Positions 37,390 to 45,872 of a stretch of 64,000 bases of DNA are shown here, in pieces. This DNA comes from Desulfogranum japonicum DSM 18378. Lineage in GTDB: Bacteria; Desulfobacterota; Desulfobulbia; Desulfobulbales; Desulfobulbaceae. The notes under the pieces are model-generated. The model was not told the DNA's origin. It did no database searches and saw only the letters and a program-made list of their open reading frames with translations. The translations under genes were made by a program, and so were the position numbers. The first letter of the stretch is position 1; every line of letters begins with the position of its first letter. Location of the stretch: contig NZ_KE386993.1 of the NCBI RefSeq assembly GCF_000429945.1, positions 71,943-135,942 on the forward strand, written 5' to 3'.

Positions 37390-38127
37390 TCACAACCCGT
37401 GTTTATGACTTATTTCAGCTGCTTTGGGTGTTTTCAGGAATGTCAGAAAGCTCTTGGTAATGTCTTTTTCTTCATTGTGGTTGAGTTGTTTGGCTACTAT
37501 GAGAATTGGAGAATAATCTTCCTGATTCACAGGAATCAGTTGAGCAACTTTGCCCTGAAGTGCCAGTGCTTCTGTTGAGTTGATAAATCCCACGTCTACT
37601 TCACCACTGAGCACATAGGCTGAAACCTGGGGAACGGTACCTACCATCAACAATTTTTGAGCTAACTGCTCTTGATAATTGTGGCGTTCCAGAAATTGAT
37701 GTGCAGCTTTTCCATATATGGCCTTTTGGGCATCAGGGTAGGCTATACGTGATATGTGGGGAGCATTGAGTGCCTCAAGTCGTACTGGTTGAACTCCTCT
37801 GGCAACGGCAGCTATCAGTTTTCCCTGGCCAATAATTACTTCTCCTTTGAATGGTAGCGCAGAGACATCTAGAATGGTTTTATCGCCAATAATACAGTCA
37901 ATTTGGTCACTGGCCTTTGCCTGTGCTGTGACTTGTCCCATGTTACCGAATATTTGTTGAACTTCTCCGCCTTGTAAAGTCGAAAAGGTGGCACAGAGTT
38001 CTTTAACTAACCGTTTATAGCCTGCACCGGCTGCTATGGTGAGTTCTTCTCCAGCTGAAGCTGGCTGAAGATGATAAATCTGTGCTGCAATGAGCAACAT
38101 AAGGATAAGTGTACTTTTACGTTTCAT
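37390..38127 (-). CDS. modA: Molybdate ABC transporter substrate-binding protein ModA
   Basis: About 245 residues from the ATG at 38127, which follows CAGGAG. A signal peptide (ILMLLIAAQIYHLQPASAG) leads to ELTIAAGAGYKRLVKELC, the ModA opening; the anion-contacting part GNMGQVTAQ and the later VGTVPQVSAYVLSGEVDVGF are family features. The protein binds molybdate (or tungstate) in the periplasm and delivers it to ModB. The open frame continues 40 codons upstream into the ATPase gene, but the internal start is well supported. Confidence 0.9.
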   Translation of the reverse strand: MKRKSTLILMLLIAAQIYHLQPASAGEELTIAAGAGYKRLVKELCATFSTLQGGEVQQIFGNMGQVTAQAKASDQIDCIIGDKTILDVSALPFKGEVIIGQGKLIAAVARGVQPVRLEALNAPHISRIAYPDAQKAIYGKAAHQFLERHNYQEQLAQKLLMVGTVPQVSAYVLSGEVDVGFINSTEALALQGKVAQLIPVNQEDYSPILIVAKQLNHNEEKDITKSFLTFLKTPKAAEISHKHGL

Positions 38128-38140
38128 GATATCACTCCTG

Positions 38141-38881
38141 TCATGCAGATTCTTCCACAGGGGATTTCTGCTTAAAGTGGTTAATGGGAAAAATAGCTCT
38201 GTATCGTTCAAACTCCGCGTATTGTGTTGGTAGCCATAGCGGGTCAACCGTGCCTTGATTAATGGCTACCACATGTGCGGATTGCAAAAGGGGGTCGTGG
38301 AGGTCATGGGTGATTTGAATAACCGGTAGATTTTCTGAGTGTTGAATGGTGGTGACCAGGTTTTGAAGGATCCTTTTGTTTTCCAGATCAAGGGCTGAAA
38401 AAGGTTCATCCAGCAAAAGTGCTCTGGGGCATCTGGCAAATGTCTGGGCCAGCGCAAAACGTTGTCTTTCACCACCGGAAAGCTGGTGAGGCTTTTTATC
38501 CGCCAGGTGTGATATTTTCAGAATATCCAGGAATTGATGGGCTTTACTTTTTGATTTTGCCGCAAACATTACGTTTTCCAAACCGCTCATATGGGGAAAC
38601 AAAGGATAATCCTGGGCCAGGAACCCGATCTGACGACATTGGGGGGAAAGAGACTTATGGTTGCTCTGATTGTACCAACATTCCTCTTCGAACTGGATAT
38701 ATCCGGTGTCGGCACTCTCCAGGCCGGCAAGGCAACGGAGGAGGGTAGATTTTCCCGAACCTGAAGGGCCTACCAGAAGTGTCGTTTCACCTGGTGGGCA
38801 ATGAAAAGAGACCTGCAGGACAAAGGCAGAAAGCTGTTTTTCTATAGAACAGCTCAAGCCATGGTGGTGAAAATATTTCAT
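38141..38881 (-). CDS. modC: Molybdate ABC transporter ATP-binding protein (short ModC)
   Basis: A 246-residue ABC ATPase with Walker A GPSGSGKSTLLRC, signature LSGGERQRFALAQ, Walker B RALLLDEPFSALD and the switch His in QITHDLHD. It stops soon after the ATPase core, so it lacks the ~110-residue C-terminal TOBE (Mop) domain of E. coli ModC, which senses molybdate. It is first in the operon, with a strong AAGGAG before the ATG. A gene remnant lies 17 bases upstream. Confidence 0.88.
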   Translation of the reverse strand: MKYFHHHGLSCSIEKQLSAFVLQVSFHCPPGETTLLVGPSGSGKSTLLRCLAGLESADTGYIQFEEECWYNQSNHKSLSPQCRQIGFLAQDYPLFPHMSGLENVMFAAKSKSKAHQFLDILKISHLADKKPHQLSGGERQRFALAQTFARCPRALLLDEPFSALDLENKRILQNLVTTIQHSENLPVIQITHDLHDPLLQSAHVVAINQGTVDPLWLPTQYAEFERYRAIFPINHFKQKSPVEESA

Positions 38882-38897
38882 GAATATCTCCTTAGGC

Positions 38898-39056
38898 TTA
38901 AAGGAGCTCTGCTAAAAGCTTTGCAGTCTTTTCCGGGTAGGTAATCATAGGGTAACGTCCGGATGGGATAGAATACAGTGGCCAGTCATTTGTTTTCGTC
39001 TTTTTAAGAAAAGAAATGAATTCATGAAGTTCTCCTGATGTATATTTGAGCGGGGT
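38898..39056 (-). pseudogene. Alpha/beta-hydrolase gene remnant (C-terminal ~52 codons)
   Basis: The minus strand has a stop-free frame from 39056 down to a TAA at 38898 that reads as the end of an alpha/beta-hydrolase: LHEFISFLKKTKTNDWPLYS, then IPSGRYPMITYPEKTAKLLAELL, where SGRYPM stands where such enzymes carry SGHxPM with the catalytic histidine. Here that histidine is replaced by Arg. Upstream a TAG interrupts the frame, and no nucleophile-elbow region is found. It is probably a truncated relic deleted when the present modC upstream region formed. Confidence 0.5.
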
Positions 39057-39585
39057 CTAGACAGAAAGTGATGCTGTTTGACTATGTCCTGCTCTAAGTC
39101 ATTGCCGTTACTGTTATTGAACCAGCGAGTTCCCTATTCCGTTGTTTGAATAAGGAATAACGCGTACAGTGATTCTCCTGTTTCTGATTCACTGCATATA
39201 TGAAGAGGAAAGAGAAAGAATGAGAAGGGAACAATCACAAGGAAAATTAATGCACGACCGCAATTGCAAGCTGTGTTCAATGTGTATTTTACGCATAATA
39301 GACAATTTTTCCTCGTTGTTCAACTTCAGAATAACGGTGGCTGCTATTTCTTGCACTTCATAGAGAAATACATTTCTCAGATTTTGAGAGTGGATCTACG
39401 GCCTGTTATCAGTTACGGTTCTTCGGATTTGAAAGGGATAAGAAAAGTAATCTGCTCTCCTCACCCTTGTCCTTTTTCCCTTTTTCAGGGAAATTGCTAT
39501 AATGACTTCGTAGGCATGGCAAATTGCTTTCAATTTGATTTGATCCATCGGAAATATCGTTTTTAAACGAGGATGATTCTCGCTA
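39057..39585. other. 530-bp divergent intergenic region
   Basis: This separates the mod operon and its hydrolase remnant from the FapA-like gene. A TATAAT at 39498-39503 could be the -10 of the fapA promoter, but I see no matching -35. I looked for a molybdenum-cofactor riboswitch or ModE box before modC and cannot claim one. The small open frames here look like chance. Confidence 0.35.
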
Positions 39586-41334
39586 ATGGTTTTACCACCC
39601 GACTCACATTTCTCTTCAGCAGATTGTATTGAACCAACGCTTTGTTTTACCACTAAAAAGATGAAGATTGGCGAAAAGTATCCTCTTGAAAGATTGCCGA
39701 TATCAGAATTGATAAAGGCAGATCACGTTTTGGTTGAGTTTACAGACGAGAATCTTCCTGAATCTGAACATTTCACGCGCAGGCATGTTATCAGCGGGCC
39801 TAATACATATTTTTCTGAAGACAATAACCAAATTTTTGCCTCTGTGATTGGCTATCCCCATGTAGATTTTGTGCAGGTTCAGGAAAACAGTGCCCTTGCC
39901 CTGCATGTCTGGGTCGAGCCCCTGTTTGAGTTGTCAAAGGATCGGATGAAGGCGTACCTTGTTGTGAAGCCGTTGCTTTTTAATTATGCTATTCTTTCAA
40001 GTGAAGATTTGTACAATGTGATTACAAAATCTGGAATTGTTGTTGGGGTTGACTATAAACAACTCAATGTTGCCAAAAAATGTTTGCAAAGCAAAGCTCT
40101 TGATAATGACAAGATACTTGTCGCACAGGGAAGAAAGCCACTTACTGGGAATAACGCCTATCTCAAATTTAAATTTGAAATCGGCCCCATTGCCGGTCAG
40201 TTGCTTGAAGACGGCAGAATTGATTTTCGTGAACGCAAAATAATGGTCCCTGTCTTTAAAAATCAAATTATTGCTACAAAAATGCCCCCTACCAGAGGCA
40301 AACCAGGACTGACTGTTCTTGGTGAAAGAATAGCTCAAAAACAGGGAACTGATATTACCGTTGAAACCGACGGTGATGTTGCGTATGACCCTGAACGAAA
40401 CCAGGTCTGCGCTACCAGTGATGGTGTGTTGTCAGTGGTCGGCGATAACGTTATCAAGGTTTCTTCCAAACTGGAGATTTTCGGAGATATAGACTATTCA
40501 ACAGGAAATATTGAATCCAGAAACAGTATTGTTGTTCACGGGTCGGTTCTGCCTGGGTTTCTTGTGAAAGCAGGAGGTGATCTGGAAATCAGGGGAAGCG
40601 TTATGTCTACGCAGGTTGCCAGCCTTGCCAATATTGTTGTCAAAGGAGGAATTACCGGAAATGTGAGTTCCTTAAGCAGTTCTGGTGATTGTGATATCCA
40701 TTTTATTGAGCAGGGAATAATACACTGCCATGGTAATTGTGTGGTACGTAAACAATCCTATTACAGTAAAATCTATGCTGGCGGCAGTATTCGTTGTAAA
40801 GAGAACAGTGCTGTGGTCGGTGGAGAATTAATAGCTGAAGGGAGTATTACACTCGGAGATACAGGTGGTATTGGAGCAGAACCTGTTTTCATAGCAGCAG
40901 GTGTAGTTGCACAACGGATTTTTCATTCCAGAAATCTTGTGCAACGCTTAACTGATTATAAAAAATCAATCACACAACGCCTGAAAGAGTATAGAGGGAT
41001 TACCCGGACGAAAAAACTTAAAATTTTTCAAGGGAATCTTGAAGATATGAAGTTGAGAAATTTACGGATTAATATGATACCAGGGACCGGCTTGTTTTCC
41101 AGGCCGGTGGAAGAGAATGGCAACGCTTCTTCTCCTCAGGTTGTCATTCAGGAGAGGACAGAACAGATGGGTATTGATATTAGCGCTATTGCCATTGAAG
41201 TATACGGAACCGTATTTGCCGGAACCTTACTCCAGATTGGTAATCAGACGTTGAAAATCAGTGAGAATATGTCTGGCCAGAGGTTTATGCTTGATGATAC
41301 ACTCAACCATATTACTGCAATCCCGCTTAAGTGA
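39586..41334 (+). CDS. FapA (DUF342) beta-solenoid protein
   Basis: A 582-residue DUF342/FapA-family protein. The N-terminal part is variable. The FapA core begins GIVVGVDYKQLNVAKKC and includes GRKPLTGNNAYLKFKF, VFKNQIIATKMPPTRGKPG and DGDVAYDPERNQVCATSDG. The second half is a right-handed beta-solenoid of short glycine-rich repeats, for example VHGSVLPGFLVKAGGDLEI. Family members have been linked to flagellar assembly or polar localisation. No flagellar genes are in this window. The upstream ribosome site (GAGGA) is rather far, and an in-frame ATG at 39661 is an alternative. Confidence 0.88.
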   Translation: MVLPPDSHFSSADCIEPTLCFTTKKMKIGEKYPLERLPISELIKADHVLVEFTDENLPESEHFTRRHVISGPNTYFSEDNNQIFASVIGYPHVDFVQVQENSALALHVWVEPLFELSKDRMKAYLVVKPLLFNYAILSSEDLYNVITKSGIVVGVDYKQLNVAKKCLQSKALDNDKILVAQGRKPLTGNNAYLKFKFEIGPIAGQLLEDGRIDFRERKIMVPVFKNQIIATKMPPTRGKPGLTVLGERIAQKQGTDITVETDGDVAYDPERNQVCATSDGVLSVVGDNVIKVSSKLEIFGDIDYSTGNIESRNSIVVHGSVLPGFLVKAGGDLEIRGSVMSTQVASLANIVVKGGITGNVSSLSSSGDCDIHFIEQGIIHCHGNCVVRKQSYYSKIYAGGSIRCKENSAVVGGELIAEGSITLGDTGGIGAEPVFIAAGVVAQRIFHSRNLVQRLTDYKKSITQRLKEYRGITRTKKLKIFQGNLEDMKLRNLRINMIPGTGLFSRPVEENGNASSPQVVIQERTEQMGIDISAIAIEVYGTVFAGTLLQIGNQTLKISENMSGQRFMLDDTLNHITAIPLK

Positions 41335-41554
41335 TGTACGTTGTCTTACATGTAATTCTTTTTGCCTTCCCGAGAAAAATACTGCTGATAAAATAGGCCA
41401 GCAGGCATACCTGCAGGAAAGGGCCATGAGCTGCCCAGGAGAGGACACCAGTCGTTTGCTCTATCCAGCAGGTCCGCTTCTACTGTCAAAAAAGTATCTT
41501 TATGGAGTACCTAGGTTTTACCGTATTTGCTTTGTTAGTGCCTCTGTATAAATG

Positions 41555-41680
41555 GTCTTTTCGGAGTCCCGCTCCTCGCCTGGCTCCCCAATTTTTGTGT
41601 TATGCTCATAATTTTATCCTCGAAGGGAAGCATAGGCACCGATATCAGCTGTATGTTTTGGGTAAAAGGCATTGCATGCC
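41555..41680 (+). repeat. R2 repeat, copy c, overlapping a coding gene
   Basis: Shares with copy a GTCTTTTCGGAGTC-type opening, CGCTCCTCGCCTGGCTCCCC, CAATTTTTGTGTTATGCTCA, AATTTTATCCTCGAAGG and GATATCAGCTGTATG. It supplies the last ~20 codons and stop of the pentapeptide-repeat gene. Similarity to repeat fragment d at 43381-43488 extends a further ~50 bases to about 41735. Confidence 0.7.
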
Positions 41681-42372
41681 CGGTACCCAGCATCTTTTGC
41701 AAAGTACATTTTTGAAAAATCCGGTGTAGAATCATCACCGAGATTCCGGGTGGTGGTCTGCAGGTTATTTATCAGAACCAACTGGATTTCAGAGTCAGCG
41801 GTATATATATCTGTAGCAGGAGGCACAGCCGCATTTTTCATTTTTGTGTATTTGCAGCCAGTTTTAGTAAAATCAGAAAGTCTCCGGTTAGCCAGGTCCA
41901 GGTCTACAGCTGTGAGATCAGCTCTGTAGAGGAAAGCCCAGAGATCGGTGCCGCTAAAATTTGCGCCACGCAGCTTGGTCCAGCTCAAATTTGTATAATA
42001 GAGATACGCTCTGCTGAAATCAGCACCGCTGAGGTTTGCTCCTCGCAAGTCTGTTCCGCAGAGATCAGCCTCTCTAAAATCTGCTCCCGATAAATTCGCC
42101 CATAGCCTGCCAGTGTTGCCACGTTTGGCCCCACTCAGGTCCAGTCCGCGTAGATTAGCGCCGCGAAAATCAGCCTTGTGAAGGTCTGCTCCCCTGAGGT
42201 AGGCGTTTTTTATATCTGCATTTCGGAACCGTACAGGTATCTTGGGGTTACGCTTTCTCCACTCGTTCCATTCGGTCATATCCTGGCTTGCAGAACACTT
42301 CATGAGAAGATCGTACTGTTCGAGGCTAAAGTGAGTGTTAAGTTTTGATCTGTGGATTTCTCTTGTAGTCAT
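41614..42372 (-). CDS. Pentapeptide-repeat protein
   Basis: A 252-residue cytoplasmic protein. Between about residues 50 and 155 lie consecutive A(D/N)LxX repeats such as GADLHKADFRGANLRGLDLS and LSGADFREADLCGTDLRGAN, which fold into a four-sided beta-helix. Some members inhibit DNA gyrase or mimic DNA; no specific role can be assigned here. AAGGAG precedes the ATG at good spacing. The last ~40 residues, after the repeats, read into repeat element R2 (copy c), so the natural C-terminus was probably replaced by the repeat. Confidence 0.85.
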   Translation of the reverse strand: MTTREIHRSKLNTHFSLEQYDLLMKCSASQDMTEWNEWRKRNPKIPVRFRNADIKNAYLRGADLHKADFRGANLRGLDLSGAKRGNTGRLWANLSGADFREADLCGTDLRGANLSGADFSRAYLYYTNLSWTKLRGANFSGTDLWAFLYRADLTAVDLDLANRRLSDFTKTGCKYTKMKNAAVPPATDIYTADSEIQLVLINNLQTTTRNLGDDSTPDFSKMYFAKDAGYRACNAFYPKHTADIGAYASLRG

Positions 42373-42443
42373 TTCAAATCTCCTTGAAAGGTTAACGTGT
42401 TACTTTTAAAACAAATTTGCTTCGCCGACAGTTTCTCTGTTCG

Positions 42444-42797
42444 TTAATAATGACGAGCCCTTTCTTCCAGAATGGAAAGCCAGATTGGTTCAAACTGCTT
42501 CCAATATGTTGAGACCATCTGCGCACCATACGGGGTGAGGGAGGCATGATCATCCGGGGCAGCTACCTGTGGATAGGAAACAAGGGGCTTGGTAAAGCAG
42601 CGATTCATTTCGCGGATAAGTTCCTGAGCGTGGGAATGTTCTATTTTTGATACCCTTGCAGCCTGTTTTACGGAGCCGAGAGCTTCAATCTCCTGCAATA
42701 AAACCGCTTTGCGAAAGCCGAGCCGGGCACCTTTTTCCATTTCTATCACCACGCAACATTCCGGTGGCACCATGCATGACGATCTGAGTTTTTTCAT
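42444..42797 (-). CDS. ModE-like single-domain molybdenum regulator
   Basis: A 117-residue protein built on the ModE N-terminal winged helix-turn-helix: LLQEIEALGSVKQAARVSKI, then AQELIREMNRCF and a conserved LTPYGAQMVSTYWK wing. There is no C-terminal molybdate-binding (Mop) domain. Such single-domain ModE proteins are common in anaerobes. It is close to the modABC operon (ends 36693) but separated from it by fapA and the pentapeptide gene, both on the intervening 6 kb. It probably regulates molybdenum uptake or molybdoenzyme genes; target sites were not found. Confidence 0.8.
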   Translation of the reverse strand: MKKLRSSCMVPPECCVVIEMEKGARLGFRKAVLLQEIEALGSVKQAARVSKIEHSHAQELIREMNRCFTKPLVSYPQVAAPDDHASLTPYGAQMVSTYWKQFEPIWLSILEERARHY

Positions 42798-43603
42798 ACC
42801 TTACTCCTTTGTCTGTTTGTCCATAGTCATTGAAAATCAATGTGGATTCGCTCACTTTAAAAAGACAGCCCAGCTGGAAATGAGTGAAATGATTTCCCGT
42901 TGTTCTTTTTTGGAATAACGTTATTTAAGAATTTTCAAGAATGGTGCCAGTGTCTATGTTTTTGTTATTTTTGCGTGTTTTCAGGTTTTTAGGCCTGTGA
43001 AATGTTGGGGGGGAAAGGGTACAATGGTGGTGAATTGTTCGAAAATGAAAGGTTTTATACTTAAATGTTTCTGTCTGGACAGCGCTTGATGGTGATCATG
43101 CGCTCTTGTTGAAACGATTATGAGTTCTCAGAACATAGAAACCAATATTGTTTCAAAAAATCATTTTATCTTTTTTCGGTTGCCTTCCATACTGATCCTT
43201 TGGTATGCAATGCTGATAAAAGGGTATGCACTTGCCAAAAGCCTGTATTTCTCATGACTTTTTGAATTAATACTTAACTTGTTGAAATGATAGTATTTGT
43301 CAGGCATGTGTAAGATGCTGCTTGTTTTCAGTCACCCTGCAGGGCCGAGCAGGTTGTATACTATCTACATGGTTACCGAACAGTTGCAGGTAAGCGCAGA
43401 CTCCTCTAGATTACCACGGCTGCATGTCCGGTACCTTGCATCTACTGCGAAATATATCCGTGAAAAGTCCGGAATAGGGTAATACTTGCCAATCAATGAG
43501 AATACCTGTTCCTGGCAAAGGTGGATTCTTTCTTTTCGAAGTTTGTCTTTTCCACTGCAAAGCACAGGGCTCTCTGCTCAACCAGCTATATTATTTCAAT
43601 ACC
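42798..43603. other. 800-bp intergenic region
   Basis: No gene is supported. It contains repeat fragment R2-d at 43381-43488 and an unusual run of G around 43000-43015. It should hold the promoters of the modE-like gene (minus) and the DUF2332 gene (plus); I cannot place them. Confidence 0.35.
43381..43488 (-). repeat. R2 repeat, fragment d (rearranged)
   Basis: The left part GGTAAGCGCAGACTCC matches the edge of R2 copy b at 50820 (GGTAAGCATAGACTCC). The right part (CATGTCCGGTACC, then AAGTCCGGAATAG) matches the segment following copy c at 41675-41735. On the minus strand both this fragment and the end of the pentapeptide-repeat gene encode similar peptides (PDFS..YFA.DA.YR.C). It appears to be a broken composite of the family. 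Confidence 0.5.
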
Positions 43604-44773
43604 ATGTCCAACTCACCTGCCTATTCATTTGCCGAAAAGCTTTGCTATCGTTTCTGTAAACAGAGTTCATTTTGTCTGGAGTATTCACCACTATATGCTA
43701 GTATCTTTGGATGCATTGGCCGATGGTTGCAGAAGCAGACTGATTGTGGTCAATGGCTGATCAGAGCCGCACAATCCCGCACTCCATTTGAAACTCCCAT
43801 GCTTATCGCTTCCGGGTTGCATTACCTGGTGCTTGAGGGGCGGTGTACTGATGGGTTAGCTTCCTTTTTCCCCACAGTTGGAGGACTAAAACTCCCCACA
43901 GAGGAAGTTTTGGATGTCATGTTGATTGAGACGGTTCAGGAAAACAGAGAGTTTCTCGAGCAATGGATCGCGACTGTGTCGGTGCAGACCAATGAAACCG
44001 GAAGAGGTCTCGGGTGGGTTCTCCCTCTTCTTTACACTCCCTGGAAATCTGTTGTCATAGTTGATCTCGGGGCAAGTGCAGGATTGAATCTGGTTGCAGA
44101 GAAACGCTCGTATCTTCTCGAATCTGACATGGCGGATACATCAGCCGTTAAGGTGGGAACAGCTGATTCTGAACAATTCATTTTTACTTGTCACGGGTGT
44201 TGGACCCCACCGCAAAGAACGACGTTTCCTGCTGTCAGTGCGCGGATTGGCTGTGACCGATTCCCTCTCCCTGTGAATGATCTTCATGATGAACGATTGC
44301 TGTGCTCTTTTGTGTGGGGTGATCAACCCCAGCGAATGCTACGTCTCCAAGAGGGGATTGCGGCTTTTCGAGAATGTTGTATGGAGAAAGGACAAATTCC
44401 AATATACAGGATAGAGCTTCCAGGGGAACTTGCTGTCTTTCTAAAGACAATTCAGGACGAAGAAGTGGCAGATCCGATGGTTTTATTCTCAAGTTATATT
44501 ACAACCTATCTGCACGATAAGGGAAAATCTCTTTTTGAAATCATTCAACAGTGGGCAACCGGGCAGCAGCGTGCTATCGTATGGTTCCAGCAGGATCTGG
44601 CTGCACCGGATATAGTAGCGTGCAAACCACCGGATCTTGGCTGGGTTTTATGGAGTGCGAATGTGTGGCAGGCCGCAACACATATCTCTTTTCATTTGGC
44701 CTGGTGCCACCCCCACGGAACACAGATACAGTGGTTGCCAGGTATCAGACAGTGGCAGAAATATTGGCAATGA
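43604..44773 (+). CDS. DUF2332 family protein
   Basis: About 389 residues from the ATG at 43604. The N-terminal segment SFAEKLCYRFCKQSSFCLEYSPLYASI and the core IVDLGASAGLNLVAEKRSYLLE are DUF2332 features; the latter looks like an S-adenosylmethionine-binding glycine loop, so a methyltransferase-like fold is possible. The function of the family is unknown. The frame is open 36 codons further upstream to 43496 without a ribosome site. The next gene on the same strand, a DMT transporter, starts 130 bases later. Confidence 0.8.
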   Translation: MSNSPAYSFAEKLCYRFCKQSSFCLEYSPLYASIFGCIGRWLQKQTDCGQWLIRAAQSRTPFETPMLIASGLHYLVLEGRCTDGLASFFPTVGGLKLPTEEVLDVMLIETVQENREFLEQWIATVSVQTNETGRGLGWVLPLLYTPWKSVVIVDLGASAGLNLVAEKRSYLLESDMADTSAVKVGTADSEQFIFTCHGCWTPPQRTTFPAVSARIGCDRFPLPVNDLHDERLLCSFVWGDQPQRMLRLQEGIAAFRECCMEKGQIPIYRIELPGELAVFLKTIQDEEVADPMVLFSSYITTYLHDKGKSLFEIIQQWATGQQRAIVWFQQDLAAPDIVACKPPDLGWVLWSANVWQAATHISFHLAWCHPHGTQIQWLPGIRQWQKYWQ

Positions 44774-44902
44774 GAAAGCAAGATGCTACTTGTGTTGCTG
44801 TCAGCACAGGTAGAATTGCAAGTTTTGAATATATGCAGTTTGAGTTCTTTTAATTTAACCCGCTGTTGAACAGAAGATTTTTCCTCGTCGGCAGACGCAT
44901 TT

Positions 44903-45790
44903 ATGGATTTCCAGCACCCGTCCTTTATTCGTTATCAAAAAATCCTTGGTTGGCTGGCCGTTTTCGGGTCGGCTTTTTTTTTCTATCTCGCTACGGCGAT
45001 AATCCGATGGGCACAACCCTATGTAAACCTTGATACTTCATTTTATGTCTTTAGTCGTTTTCTTCTCGGATTCCTGGTGGTTTGCTGCACCATGCTGGTT
45101 AACAGGCAACACCTTAAACCAAGACGGTATCATTATCTGCTTGGCAGAACAATTGCTAACAGTATCGCTGTGTTCTGTTTTTATAAAGCTGTTGATGTTA
45201 CCAGTGTGGCTGAAGCCAATATTCTGAATATGACATATCCGCTCTTTGTTGCCCTGGTTTCGTGGGTATGGATCAAGGAACAGCGAGATACCGTGGCCCT
45301 GGGCATTGTAGGTGTCGCCTTTGTAGGAGTCTGGCTGATTTTGAATCCTGGGAGTCTGACGATGGTGAATGTCCATAATCTCTGGGGACTTGCTTCAGGC
45401 GGAACTGCAGCTTTTGCCATTGTGTATTTAAATATCAGTCGACGGTACCATGATTCCCAAACTATTCTCTTTTTTATGTTTGGATTGGGAGCTCTGCTGA
45501 TGCTGCTCGTTTTTCACAAACAGTTGTTCTGGCCAGACCCTTTGGAGTTGTTTTTTTTAGTCGCCTGTTCCATTGCAGGCGTTATCGGTCAGTATTGTCT
45601 AACTTTCGGGTTTCTCTATGTAACGGCTTTGGAAGGTGCTATTATTTCATCAACGCGCATTTTGCTCGCGGCGCTGCTGGGGCCTCTTTTGGTGGCAGAG
45701 CCTGCCTTACACCTGTTCGGCTGGATTGGAGCCAGCCTCCTTTTCGGAGCAAATGTAGGACTTGCCTGGCGCAGGAAATACCTTAAATAG
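44903..45790 (+). CDS. EamA/DMT-family inner membrane transporter
   Basis: A 295-residue protein with ten predicted hydrophobic helices arranged as two EamA repeats. The first repeat includes GRTIANSIAVFCFYKAVD and ILNMTYPLFVALVSWVWI; the second FLYVTALEGAIISSTRILLAALLGP and ASLLFGANVGLAWRR. Such transporters export amino acids, nucleobases or other metabolites; no substrate can be assigned. Weak ribosome site. Confidence 0.9.
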   Translation: MDFQHPSFIRYQKILGWLAVFGSAFFFYLATAIIRWAQPYVNLDTSFYVFSRFLLGFLVVCCTMLVNRQHLKPRRYHYLLGRTIANSIAVFCFYKAVDVTSVAEANILNMTYPLFVALVSWVWIKEQRDTVALGIVGVAFVGVWLILNPGSLTMVNVHNLWGLASGGTAAFAIVYLNISRRYHDSQTILFFMFGLGALLMLLVFHKQLFWPDPLELFFLVACSIAGVIGQYCLTFGFLYVTALEGAIISSTRILLAALLGPLLVAEPALHLFGWIGASLLFGANVGLAWRRKYLK

Positions 45791-45872
45791 TGCCTGTCCT
45801 CGATATAATAATAACAGACGGCGTTTCTTCCGGTACGTCAGTCTTTGAACATTTCAATTGTATGGAGCAGCA

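Noticed and set aside
39264-39566. 100-codon frame upstream of fapA
   Set aside because: Composition is unlike the neighbouring genes and there is no motif; it overlaps the likely promoter region.
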